IMG/VR virus record: IMGVR_UViG_3300012147_000107
Location: 1-20,973 of that record
DNA: 20,973 bases
Origin: a virus
Strand: one strand, 5' to 3'
Shown here in pieces: positions 6,776 through 13,396 of the stretch. The notes below the pieces were generated by a model. The model was not told the origin of the DNA. It searched no databases and was given only the letters and a program-made list of their open reading frames with translations. The position numbers and the translations under genes are program-made. How positions within the stretch are numbered: the stretch's first letter is position 1; the number at the start of each line of letters is the position of its first letter.

Positions 6776-7017
6776 ATCATTTTTCCAAAATGAAGATTAA
6801 ATTTTGATTGTTTTCCATTTAAATTTCTAAAAAAATCTTCCCAACTATCAGGTTTATAAGATAAATTGTCAGAAAAAACGCTAGGGTTTAACCCACCACT
6901 TTGCAATATCTGGAACATTGACTTAATACCATTAATTTTTTTATCTTTATTACAAGTTATTTCAATACCGTGCATAGATTTTACAATCATTCCATTTTCT
7001 AATCTTAAAGTTTTCAT
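6772..7017 (-). CDS. 81-aa hypothetical protein in the accessory operon
   Basis: 81 residues, no recognised family. The sequence begins MKTLRLENGMIVKSMHGIEI and has a C-terminal WEDFFRNLNGK segment; no transmembrane region or cysteine cluster. A good AAAGGA site lies upstream of the ATG at 7017 (bases about 7028-7033 on the complementary strand). The stop overlaps the RHH start. Start-stop coupling suggests a functional link with the RHH protein. Confidence 0.65.
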   Translation of the reverse strand: MKTLRLENGMIVKSMHGIEITCNKDKKINGIKSMFQILQSGGLNPSVFSDNLSYKPDSWEDFFRNLNGKQSKFNLHFGKMI

Positions 7018-7056
7018 TTTTTTACATTCCTTTTCTCTTTTTTTTTGTTGGATTAT

Positions 7057-7083
7057 TCACAGTTGGATTGTTGTGTTTTTCAT
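7057..7083 (-). pseudogene. Eight-codon remnant of a second RHH gene start
   Basis: Reading leftward from 7083 gives MKNTTIQL and then a TGA stop. Bases 7062-7083 repeat 6754-6775, the start of the RHH gene, with a single mismatch over 22 bp. It sits immediately after the stop of the 82-aa gene, as the intact RHH gene sits after the 81-aa gene. This looks like the leftover of a duplicated or deleted RHH gene, or a recombination linker. Confidence 0.6.
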
Positions 7084-7084
7084 T

Positions 7085-7333
7085 TTAGTATGTATTCTCA
7101 CTTTTATATTGTGTAGCTAAAAATTTACAAAATTCAAACATTGATTTATTTTTATCAAACTTGTTATATTCATTAGTGATTATTCTAGTTGGTAGTGCTG
7201 TATCAAAACTAGACGCAAGTTCAAATTCAATCTCTCTAAGTGACACTTCATATGTCATGTTGCTGAAAAACCATGAAGTTTCAAAACCTTCCATTTTTTC
7301 GCCAGTTGCTAAATTGTAGTTTTGTGTTTTCAT
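7085..7333 (-). CDS. 82-aa hypothetical protein, first gene of the accessory operon
   Basis: 82 residues, soluble, with an N-terminal ATGEKMEGFETSWFFSN stretch and a C-terminal FEFCKFLATQYK helix; no family recognised. The ATG at 7333 has an AAGGA site 7-8 bp upstream and lies about 24 bp from the predicted transcription start. It is the promoter-proximal gene of the leftward operon controlled by the consensus promoter at 7364-7392. Placement between attP and lysis genes is typical of accessory (moron-like) genes. Confidence 0.65.
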   Translation of the reverse strand: MKTQNYNLATGEKMEGFETSWFFSNMTYEVSLREIEFELASSFDTALPTRIITNEYNKFDKNKSMFEFCKFLATQYKSENTY

Positions 7334-7363
7334 TTTTTAGTCCTTTTCTCTTTTGATATCACT

Positions 7364-7392
7364 ATTATATATTATTGTAGTGATAATGTCAA
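7364..7392 (-). promoter_or_regulatory. Consensus sigma70 promoter with repressor operator in the spacer
   Basis: On the minus strand TTGACA (7392-7387), a 17-bp spacer and TATAAT (7369-7364) form a perfect consensus promoter reading toward the 82-aa gene. The spacer contains most of an operator-like 17-mer, ATTATTGTAGTGATAAT at 7371-7387, which matches the immunity operator at 16817-16833 at 15 of 17 positions. It also lies within an 8-bp dyad (TATCACTA 7357-7364, TAGTGATA 7378-7385). A bound repressor would block RNA polymerase directly. Confidence 0.75.
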
Positions 7393-7426
7393 TACAATTA
7401 TAAAAGAATCATGGAATTTTGTTTAG

Positions 7427-7614
7427 TGTACCGTTTTTGTACCACTTTTTTTCAATGAGTTTACAATGATTAGATTGAAGTGAGTAGCGGGAAGATGCTA
7501 TATACTATGTAAGCATTGCAAAGGCATTGCAAATTTCTTTTTTAATTTAAACAAAACTTAATTATTTAACCCCTATTATTGGGCTTTATGAGTCTTGTGT
7601 ACCATTTTTGTACC
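7427..7614. other. Probable phage attachment site region (attP) with paired TGTACC repeats
   Basis: Two copies of a 17-bp element, TGTACC[G/A]TTTTTGTACC, at 7427-7443 and 7598-7614. Each contains two TGTACC units spaced 11 bp, one helical turn. The right copy overlaps the 3' end of the integrase gene. Between them are a TTCAAT/ATTGAA inverted repeat (7451-7456/7474-7479) and a tandem GCATTGCAAA repeat (7513-7522 and 7524-7533). Such paired, phased repeats beside a tyrosine integrase resemble integrase arm-binding and accessory-factor sites flanking a crossover core. The region 7393-7585 holds no gene. The core is not identified. Confidence 0.5.
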
Positions 7615-8656
7615 GTTTATCTAAGAAGCCAATAATCATTTTTTCTTTTTTTGGCATAAAATGAGTATAGATATTGTAAGTTATTTGTAGGTTTTCATGT
7701 CCTAGTGTATGTGATACCCACAAAGGCTCTATGCCGTTGTTTAACATCATGCTTGCAAATGTATGCCTGGTATTATGAAGTGACCTAATTTCAATGTTTA
7801 ACTTTTTCAATATCTCTCTAGTACTTCTAAAGAAAAAATCATTTGTGCCATAGTGTTCGTTATTTCTATTTAGAAAAATATATCCATCTTTTAGGCCAGT
7901 TTCTAAGAGTTGTTTTTTAAAATACTCTTTTGCCATTGGCAGCATTTCGATATCTCTTTCACTTGATCTAGTCTTAGTCGCGTTTATTATTCCTTGAGCT
8001 ATCGTTTTAGTTATTGAAATAGTTTCGATTTCAAAGTTTATGTCACTCCACTTAAGAGCCAAAACTTCTCCACTTCTCATTCCAGTAAAAAACGATATCC
8101 CTAGAAAATTCTTAACACTACCACTTGCAAAATCAAGTATCTTGTCAATCTCATCCAAAGTAAAAGGCTTTTGTTTTTTCTTTACAAACTTTATCTTTGG
8201 CATACTTACAGCTTCAACTGGACTAGATGATATCAGCTCACTTAGTATTGCAATTTCAAATGCTTCTTTGAGCAATATTCTTGAGAGCTGCACACTATCT
8301 TTTTTAAGACCTTTTAGCACCATTTCATCTTGAAAGTTTTTTATGTCAATGGGCTTAATCATTGTAATAAACTTCTCTTTGAAAAATGGTATAATATGGT
8401 TTTTAAAAGAAGAACGATATGCTAACATACTCTTATGTTTCAAGTGTTTACTCTTGTCATTTAAAACTTCTTCTACAAGTTTGATGATAGTATCGCTTGG
8501 AGTTATCGTCAAATCTCCTTCAAGCTCACCACGATTGAATTTACCTATCAAAATATTTCTATTTATCTTAGTATCACTCATTCGAGATGATTTCAAACTA
8601 TCACCAAAACCAAAATAAAGAACACCGTTTCTATTTTTAAATCTTAATTTTTTCAC
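7586..8656 (-). CDS. int: Phage tyrosine integrase
   Basis: 356 residues. The N-terminal arm-binding part is followed by a core-binding SAM-like domain (about 52-150) and the catalytic domain (about 165-345). Catalytic residues are visible: Arg194 in TGMRSGE, probable Lys228, His294 and Arg297 in LHNTRHTF, His320 in TLGHENLQ and the nucleophile Tyr330 in NIYTHF. It performs site-specific recombination between attP and the chromosomal attB through a 3'-phosphotyrosine intermediate. It is the last gene of the long leftward operon, and its start overlaps the HTH gene stop (ATGA at 8656-8653). The C-terminal codons (NGTQ) form part of the TGTACC repeat, so the att region runs into the gene. Confidence 0.97.
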   Translation of the reverse strand: MKKLRFKNRNGVLYFGFGDSLKSSRMSDTKINRNILIGKFNRGELEGDLTITPSDTIIKLVEEVLNDKSKHLKHKSMLAYRSSFKNHIIPFFKEKFITMIKPIDIKNFQDEMVLKGLKKDSVQLSRILLKEAFEIAILSELISSSPVEAVSMPKIKFVKKKQKPFTLDEIDKILDFASGSVKNFLGISFFTGMRSGEVLALKWSDINFEIETISITKTIAQGIINATKTRSSERDIEMLPMAKEYFKKQLLETGLKDGYIFLNRNNEHYGTNDFFFRSTREILKKLNIEIRSLHNTRHTFASMMLNNGIEPLWVSHTLGHENLQITYNIYTHFMPKKEKMIIGFLDKRYKNGTQDS

Positions 8657-8931
8657 GCTATTATCCTTTTATCAAAAGTCAAAATAGCATCTTCCACGAA
8701 CAACAGTTTAGCATTTTTTCTAAAGAAGTGTTTTCCCTCTACTAGATATCCATTTGTTATGTAGTTATTTATGGTCCTTGGTTTAACACCAAAATAGTTT
8801 GCAACACCTAGCTTTGTAGTCAAAGGAGGTGCAATTACTTGCTCTATTCTTTGGAGTTTTGTTTGTAAGTTTTCTATCTGTTCCAGGAGCTTAGGAATAA
8901 GCCCTAGGTTTTCAAAATCTTCTGCTTTCAT
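8653..8931 (-). CDS. HTH protein with N-terminal coiled coil, possible excisionase or regulator
   Basis: 92 residues. Residues about 12-32 form a coiled coil (LLEQIENLQTKLQRIEQV). Residues 38-92 look like a helix-turn-helix of the excisionase/MerR type: LTTKLGVANYFGVKPRTINNYI then an EGKHFF wing and FVEDAILTF. Its position directly upstream of and overlapping the integrase gene fits a recombination directionality factor, but a general DNA-binding role is equally compatible. Start overlaps the upstream stop (TGATG). Confidence 0.65.
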   Translation of the reverse strand: MKAEDFENLGLIPKLLEQIENLQTKLQRIEQVIAPPLTTKLGVANYFGVKPRTINNYITNGYLVEGKHFFRKNAKLLFVEDAILTFDKRIIA

Positions 8932-9086
8932 CAGTTGACCCTCTCATCTATTACAACATCACTCTCAGTGATATGATGTGACTCTTTTTCTATGCCTATC
9001 AGATGCCATTCATTAGTATCTTCATCATACTTTGCTATTTGGTATTCGTCCTGGTAGATTATCCAGTAGTAGCCTGACTTTTTCAT
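8931..9086 (-). CDS. 51-aa small phage protein
   Basis: 51 residues: MKKSGYYWIIYQDEYQIAKY, then DEDTNEWHLIGIE and a polar tail. The aromatic YYWIIY strand followed by a W-containing strand resembles a widespread small phage protein of unknown function built of a few beta strands. The ATG at 9086 overlaps the stop of the preceding gene (ATGA), and its TGA overlaps the next start (TGATG at 8933-8929). That tight coupling makes translation likely despite the short length. Confidence 0.6.
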   Translation of the reverse strand: MKKSGYYWIIYQDEYQIAKYDEDTNEWHLIGIEKESHHITESDVVIDERVN

Positions 9087-9250
9087 TTTAAAACCCTTGA
9101 AGCTTCACATTGTTTATAAAAAGAGTTTTTCCAATATTCAACTTCTTTTTGATACTCTTCTAGTAGCTTATCAAGCACTGCAAGTTTATGCTCTGCTGTT
9201 ATTGCCATCACTATGGCATCTCTCAGTTGTTTTTGTTTATCTAAAGTCAT
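9083..9250 (-). CDS. 55-aa small helical protein
   Basis: 55 residues, from the ATG at 9250 to the TGA at 9085-9083. Almost wholly helical and charged (LDKQKQLRDAIVMAITAEHK, then LDKLLEEYQKEVEYWKNSF). It overlaps the end of the 182-aa gene by 14 bp and the start of the 51-aa gene by 4 bp. No family is recognised. A coiled-coil partner protein or small regulator is possible. Confidence 0.55.
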   Translation of the reverse strand: MTLDKQKQLRDAIVMAITAEHKLAVLDKLLEEYQKEVEYWKNSFYKQCEASRVLK

Positions 9251-9785
9251 TCGCTAACTCCTTCCCCTCAATTATAAGGTTATTTTTCAATATAAGTTTT
9301 TTACCACTAAACAGCGACTTTTTAAGTGCTACACCGCTATCTTTTTCAAAGAGATTTATGTAAGTACTTAGCAAGTCACTATCGTTTTTCTCTATATCAT
9401 GTGCTGTTTTTGAGTCCACTTCTGTTTTGTTATGGATCATGTTCATTTTTTCCATTAGCTTTGGATTTAAGTTTGCATGCCTGGTCATTTGATTTTCAAA
9501 ATACTCATAAACGCTACATACAAAGTCAACTGCAAATATAGGAACACTTCCATCGTAAGAGCTAGTGGCGTTTAGCCAAAGTTCTCTTTCATAATCAGTC
9601 GCGTTTACAAATGCAGCTGTGTTTGTTCTCTCTCTTTGTCTTAGCATCTTTGTAAGTCGTTTGAGTACTTTCTCAAATGTCGAGTTTCTTTCATGTGGCT
9701 TGAAGTTACTCATAAATCTTCTCATAGTATGAGCAACTACTATAGATATTTCAAAGTCTTGAAGTTTTTTCTCTCTTTTACTCAT
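9237..9785 (-). CDS. 182-aa hypothetical protein of the leftward operon
   Basis: 182 residues, mostly helical and rich in Lys, Glu and Asn, no signal or membrane segment. The N-terminal half is strongly basic (RRFMSNFKPHERNSTFEKVL, KMLRQRERTN), suggesting nucleic-acid contact. The middle has SSYDGSVPIFAVDFVCSVYEYFEN and the C-terminus a Lys-rich LFSGKKLILKNN segment. No family match. The start overlaps the stop of the preceding Cys-rich gene by 8 bp. Confidence 0.7.
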   Translation of the reverse strand: MSKREKKLQDFEISIVVAHTMRRFMSNFKPHERNSTFEKVLKRLTKMLRQRERTNTAAFVNATDYERELWLNATSSYDGSVPIFAVDFVCSVYEYFENQMTRHANLNPKLMEKMNMIHNKTEVDSKTAHDIEKNDSDLLSTYINLFEKDSGVALKKSLFSGKKLILKNNLIIEGKELANDFR

Positions 9786-9999
9786 AAGAAAGTCTTTTTA
9801 TTTTTGCATCAAGCCCTATATCTTCATAAAACTTATAAATCTCATGTTTATCACATGTGTCAGTTTCAAAAACTTCTTTATTTTTCAAGGAACAGATTCC
9901 ACTATCTGTATCTTCTAAACTATCTGGAAAATTCATATAGAGACAATTTATGCATTTTGCATCAAAAGTTATCTCTAGTTTTAGTTGGATTGTTTTCAT
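9778..9999 (-). CDS. Small Cys-rich, probable zinc-binding protein
   Basis: 73 residues with four spaced cysteines: CINC (16 and 19), GICSL (36) and DTCDKHE (49). This is a pattern able to bind one zinc ion (C-x2-C...C...C). It starts MKTIQLKLE. Its ATG overlaps the methyltransferase TAA (TAATG at 10001-9997). The DNA of the start (ACAATCCAACTAA) is shared with the RHH gene start. Function unknown; co-transcribed with the methyltransferase. Confidence 0.65.
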   Translation of the reverse strand: MKTIQLKLEITFDAKCINCLYMNFPDSLEDTDSGICSLKNKEVFETDTCDKHEIYKFYEDIGLDAKIKRLSYE

Positions 10000-11231
10000 T
10001 ATGCAACTCCCATAAAGTCAAATAAGTTGTTTTGAGTTTGTTGCTTGCATAAAGCCCTAATGATTGACCGCATCGTATTTACTTCGATTGCATTTCCAGC
10101 GATTCTATAACTTTGTGTATCTGAGTTGATTAGATTTATATCTTCATCTTTTATGCCTTGAAGTCTGAAACATTCGCTAGGAGTTAATCTTCTGATTTTA
10201 TATTCATCGATCACTGCTTGATTACAAGCACAATCTAAAGTCTGAGCTACACCTTTTCCTACTCTTCCTCTTCTTGTTCCGCTGTTTGGATGAGTGAAGT
10301 TGATTGAATCGTTTTGCGTTGCTGTTTCATATCCTGATTTAGTTGCAGATTTAATTTGGTATAAACCAGTTTTCCCACCACCACCACCACCATTGGCACT
10401 TAAACACATTGCAAGACCATCATCTGTGTAAACTCTTCCAGCTACACTATTATGCTCATTGTCATATATGTTCCCTACTTGTTTTAAAATAGGCTCTTTT
10501 ATGTATGGGTCTGTTGTTCCCATCTTGTTGTATCTGGCTGTTAAGCATTTAGAATGCGAATCGTCTTTGCTATGTGGTGCATTATCTATCTTTTGATTAC
10601 TAAGACAATCAATCATCTTCTGAGATAGATAATACTTTTCATCAACATCATCTTCTAAATAATCTCTTAATGTTTTAGTTAATGGAACTTTATCTTCAAA
10701 ACTAAAGTCGTGATAAGCATCTTCATCTAAAAATCCAACTACAAAAACTCTTTCACGATTCTGTGCTGTTCCATGCTCTTTCGCATTTAAAACTTTCATT
10801 GCAATTAAATAGCCTAAGTCTTGAAATGTTTTTATTACTTCTTTGTAATCTGCTCCACCATTTGAACTAAGTAGTCCTTTTACATTTTCAAATATAAATG
10901 TTTTTGGCATCATCTCACTCATAACTCTTGCACCCTCTCTAAATAAAGAAGATTTAGCACCATCAAAACCTTTTCGTTTTCCTGCAAGCGATAAGTCTTG
11001 GCATGGACTTCCCCAGACAAATAAATCAATCTCGTCTTTATATTTAGTTGCGTTCAAGTCTGATATGTCGTTATAAAATATCCCAGGCTCTCCATGAAAC
11101 TCTAAATATTGACTTCTGGCATATTTATCCCACTCACAAGCAAAGACTACTTGATGCTCTATATCCTCATATCTTAGTGCAAACTCACAAGCAGCAAGTC
11201 CACCACTAAATGCTGTAGCTACTTTCATCAA
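9999..11231 (-). CDS. DNA (cytosine-5-)-methyltransferase
   Basis: 410 residues. C5-methyltransferase motifs occur in order: I, TAFSGGLAACEFAL (6-19, AdoMet binding); IV, GSPCQDLSLAGKR (74-86, nucleophile Cys77); VI, FIFENVKGL (112-120); VIII, QNRERVFVVGF (157-167); then a target-recognition region (about 200-355) with repeated segments ending in LTARYNKMG, LSANGGGGGG and LDCACNQ; IX, RRLTPSECFRLQG; and X, YRIAGNAIEV. It transfers a methyl group from AdoMet to C5 of cytosine in a sequence not deducible here. No endonuclease gene adjoins it, so it looks like an orphan phage enzyme for protection against host restriction or for regulation. Start coupled to the upstream gene (ATGA). Confidence 0.96.
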   Translation of the reverse strand: MMKVATAFSGGLAACEFALRYEDIEHQVVFACEWDKYARSQYLEFHGEPGIFYNDISDLNATKYKDEIDLFVWGSPCQDLSLAGKRKGFDGAKSSLFREGARVMSEMMPKTFIFENVKGLLSSNGGADYKEVIKTFQDLGYLIAMKVLNAKEHGTAQNRERVFVVGFLDEDAYHDFSFEDKVPLTKTLRDYLEDDVDEKYYLSQKMIDCLSNQKIDNAPHSKDDSHSKCLTARYNKMGTTDPYIKEPILKQVGNIYDNEHNSVAGRVYTDDGLAMCLSANGGGGGGKTGLYQIKSATKSGYETATQNDSINFTHPNSGTRRGRVGKGVAQTLDCACNQAVIDEYKIRRLTPSECFRLQGIKDEDINLINSDTQSYRIAGNAIEVNTMRSIIRALCKQQTQNNLFDFMGVA

Positions 11232-11419
11232 AACAGGCCCCCTTGCAGTTTTTCAACTTTTTTAAATCTTCCATCAAAATCTCTTACATTGCTTAGCGAT
11301 TTACCTAAAGAAGTGCCAACTATCATCAACAACGGCGTGAAGTGCATATCGAATGTTTGCAGCTCGAATAACTTGTTATCTTTGATTCTTATGTAGTTTT
11401 CTCTTTTGATTATTTTCAT
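11228..11419 (-). CDS. 63-aa hypothetical protein upstream of the methyltransferase
   Basis: 63 residues, basic N-terminus (MKIIKRENYIRIKDNKLFEL), a hydrophobic middle (FTPLLMIVGTSL) too short for a clear membrane helix, and a polar C-terminus. It overlaps the AlpA-like gene stop (TAATG) and the methyltransferase start (ATGA). No family recognised. Confidence 0.6.
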   Translation of the reverse strand: MKIIKRENYIRIKDNKLFELQTFDMHFTPLLMIVGTSLGKSLSNVRDFDGRFKKVEKLQGGLF

Positions 11420-11604
11420 TATGCAGCTTCAACTTTAGAGTCAAACCACTCTCTTAGTTCTAGTATAGAGTAGAGTGTTGCGCCGTGTACTTTTCTCTTT
11501 TTTGGAAAGTCATCTTCTTTGCTTAAACGCCAAAAGGTTGTTTTGCTTATGTCAAAAATCTCGTGTGCTCTGTAAGCTCTGATGTACTCTTGTATCTCAC
11601 TCAT
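11419..11604 (-). CDS. AlpA-like HTH regulator
   Basis: 61 residues from the ATG at 11604, chosen because AAGGAG lies upstream with good spacing; a longer in-frame extension to 11751 has no binding site and unphage-like sequence. It contains a MerR/AlpA-type HTH: EYIRAYRAHEIFDISKTTFW then RLSKEDDFPKKRKVHG, and a LYSILELREWFDSK recognition tail. Proteins of this type (prophage CP4-57 regulator, excisionase-like) activate or repress phage promoters or assist excision. Co-transcribed with the methyltransferase. Confidence 0.8.
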   Translation of the reverse strand: MSEIQEYIRAYRAHEIFDISKTTFWRLSKEDDFPKKRKVHGATLYSILELREWFDSKVEAA

Positions 11605-11755
11605 ATCACTCTCCTTATGTGTCCACTCCCTCCAGCTCTTAGCCAAAGTGTGAGTATTTTTTGTAGTCCTGGCATATCGCAGGACATCATTTGTTTTATG
11701 AGTCCTAGCTCGTCTTTTCCCTCTAAGGAATAAACTCTTCTTGGAGCACACACCT

Positions 11756-12076
11756 TTAGTAAAACTTCTTGACGATATCTAGTAGTTCTTGTGCTACTTC
11801 TTTCATATCTTCTATCTTTTCATGCTCATTTTCTATGTAAAAAACCCCATTCGAGATGCGAAAATATTGTCTGTTCTCTTTTTTAGAAAAATCGTAAAAA
11901 GAAAAATCTTGAGTATGTGAGTAAAAGATAGTGCTGATGCTTAGTTTTGTATATTTTTCTTGAAATGCAATGTACTCTTCATCTCTTTTGACTTGAAATT
12001 CAAGCATATTTTCTGCATTTTCTATGGCGAGTTTATAGTAGCTGATGGCTTTTCTTGTTTGTTCGATTATCATCAC
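11756..12076 (-). CDS. 106-aa hypothetical protein
   Basis: 106 residues, helical at both ends (TRKAISYYKLAIENAENMLE and KIEDMKEVAQELLDIVKKFY) around a beta-rich, aromatic middle (FYSHTQDFSFYDFSKKENR). No known family. A GATAGGAGCAAGT binding site precedes the start; the same junction sequence precedes the 189-aa gene. The 150 bp between this gene and the AlpA-like gene (11605-11755) holds only a small 6-bp hairpin (11666-11685). Confidence 0.65.
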   Translation of the reverse strand: MMIIEQTRKAISYYKLAIENAENMLEFQVKRDEEYIAFQEKYTKLSISTIFYSHTQDFSFYDFSKKENRQYFRISNGVFYIENEHEKIEDMKEVAQELLDIVKKFY

Positions 12077-12098
12077 TTGCTCCTATCTTTTGTTGTTT
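12075..12098 (-). repeat. 24-bp gene-junction repeat (copy 1; copy 2 at 12867-12890)
   Basis: The same 24 bases are found at 12075-12098 and 12867-12890. On the coding (minus) strand each copy encodes the last codons of the upstream gene (NNKR then TAG), a GGAG ribosome binding site and the spacer up to the next ATG. Such boundary repeats between phage gene cassettes can mediate recombination between neighbouring modules. Confidence 0.85.
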
Positions 12099-12295
12099 CG
12101 AAGTGTTTCTATAAAAGTTATATTTTCAATTTCTCTAACATAATCATTTCTATCATTCTGACTCATAGTGCTATATCTAGATATCATCTCAACTGCTATG
12201 TCTGCAAATATTGCTATTAATGTGCTTGTTGAATGTGCTTCTACATTCAAAACTATTTCGCCGTTTTCTAATGCTATGTCATGTTGTGTTTTCAT
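12083..12295 (-). CDS. 70-aa hypothetical protein
   Basis: 70 residues, acidic to neutral, with a central hydrophobic stretch (TLIAIFADIAVEMI) that could be an amphipathic helix and a C-terminal NNKR encoded by the junction repeat. Start is one base after the stop of the 189-aa gene. No recognised family. Confidence 0.6.
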   Translation of the reverse strand: MKTQHDIALENGEIVLNVEAHSTSTLIAIFADIAVEMISRYSTMSQNDRNDYVREIENITFIETLRNNKR

Positions 12296-12296
12296 C

Positions 12297-12866
12297 TTAT
12301 TTTTTCCTCTTTATTATTAGTGTTTTGTAATCAGCTGTTATTAAAAATATAAATCTTGATAAAAAAGAAAATTTATATTCTTGCACATAGCACCTTTCTT
12401 GTGCCAATGTTTTTTTTCTATGTAATCTTCCCCGCTCCTTGGTGCACTGTATACACCAAGACTGAAGCTTTGACTCTCTTGTTTTGCTGCTGTAAAAAAA
12501 GTCTTTACTTGCAACTATAGGATTTGCTCCCTTGTGAGTTTTGCAAGAGCATTTTTTGTATCCATTTATAATCTCGTCATTTGATTTAAAAATTTTACTT
12601 TCAGGGATATTTGATTCAAATATAAAATTATTGCTATTTAATTTTTTTGCGAAAAGTTCCGCATCATGACTATCTTTTATATTTTTTTCTACTTTTTCTA
12701 TATCAGACACGCTTTTTATGAACTGTAATTTTGCAACTTCAAACCAATCGTATGCACCATTTCTCCCTAAACTAATGATAATCTTTGTTGAGTTTTTATA
12801 CCACAATACTTTTCCTATTCTGCCATTTAATAGAACGGGTAGCCCATTATTATTAAGTGTTACCAT
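12297..12866 (-). CDS. 189-aa protein with zinc-binding motif
   Basis: 189 residues. Residues about 104-150 carry a zinc-site pattern, CSCKTHKG ... SWCIQCTKERGRLHRKK, with Cys pairs separated by about 33 residues and an F-Y-S-S-K motif between them. It resembles the zinc-binding portion that precedes HNH or endonuclease VII-like nucleases in phages (C-x-C...W-C-x-x-C-x-K-x-R), but no HNH catalytic Asp-His is seen. The N-terminal 60 residues are a beta-rich WFEVAKLQF-like domain. Possible nucleic-acid-binding protein; no clear activity. Confidence 0.6.
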   Translation of the reverse strand: MVTLNNNGLPVLLNGRIGKVLWYKNSTKIIISLGRNGAYDWFEVAKLQFIKSVSDIEKVEKNIKDSHDAELFAKKLNSNNFIFESNIPESKIFKSNDEIINGYKKCSCKTHKGANPIVASKDFFYSSKTRESKLQSWCIQCTKERGRLHRKKTLAQERCYVQEYKFSFLSRFIFLITADYKTLIIKRKK

Positions 12867-12874
12867 ACTTGCTC

Positions 12875-13195
12875 CTATCTTTTGTTGTTTGGATTGTACT
12901 GCTCACGATGCACTGGAACTTGTCCATGTGGTGCATTGTATGTTTCGCCATGGTATTGAAGTGGTGGCTGTTGTGGCTGTTGATAGCCTTGTTGTGGTTG
13001 CTGATTGTTGTTGTCGTCTCTATCAAAACAGTTTATTTTAAAATCTGTAATTCCTACTGGAATTGACTCAATCTCTCCAAACACTTTTCCATCATCACTT
13101 ATGACTAAAGAGCCTATGTTTATCCACTTTGTTTTAACCGCGTTTGTGTTTTTGTCTGTGTAGCTTTTTGCTACGCTTATGTTCATTCTTCTCAT
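12875..13195 (-). CDS. SSB-like phage protein with Pro/Gln-rich tail
   Basis: 106 residues. The N-terminal 60 residues (NISVAKSYTDKNTNAVKTKW followed by INIGSLVISDDGKVFGE) look like a short OB-type beta barrel. The C-terminal 45 residues are a disordered Q/P/G/N-rich tail (NNNQQPQQGYQQPQQPP), as in single-strand DNA-binding proteins. This suggests a phage SSB or SSB-like recombination factor, but the C-terminal acidic tip of bacterial SSB is absent, ending instead in NPNNKR. Immediately follows the 66-aa gene stop. Confidence 0.6.
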   Translation of the reverse strand: MRRMNISVAKSYTDKNTNAVKTKWINIGSLVISDDGKVFGEIESIPVGITDFKINCFDRDDNNNQQPQQGYQQPQQPPLQYHGETYNAPHGQVPVHREQYNPNNKR

Positions 13196-13396
13196 TTATT
13201 TTTCCTTTGTAAAATCATTTTCGCACAAGTACTCGCAGGTACCACCATTTGCTAAGATATCTTTATATATCACTTGTCTTGCAGTATCTTCGTTCATGAC
13301 CATAGCTATGCTAATTCCCTCACAGAGAACTCTGCACCACGAACTCTCTTTTATTTTTAGTATTGAGTAGCGTTTGTCTTGTTTTAAGTACATCAT
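13196..13396 (-). CDS. 66-aa hypothetical protein
   Basis: 66 residues, with a basic start (MMYLKQDKRYSILKIKESSW) and three Cys (CRVLC and CEYLC area). The stop abuts the SSB-like start (TAAATG) and the start overlaps the 57-aa gene stop (ATGA). No family recognised; part of the coupled leftward operon. Confidence 0.6.
   Translation of the reverse strand: MMYLKQDKRYSILKIKESSWCRVLCEGISIAMVMNEDTARQVIYKDILANGGTCEYLCENDFTKEK

Noticed and set aside
6620-7017. Toxin-antitoxin pair
   Set aside because: The RHH protein could be an antitoxin, but neither neighbour shows a toxin motif such as RelE, MazF or PIN, so the claim is not supported.
7571-7583. Rho-independent terminator after the integrase gene
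   Set aside because: Only a three-pair CCC/GGG stem with a seven-base loop and no clear U-run.
11605-11755. N-terminal extension of the AlpA-like protein
   Set aside because: The longer frame has no ribosome binding site, and the ATG at 11604 has a good AAGGAG site.
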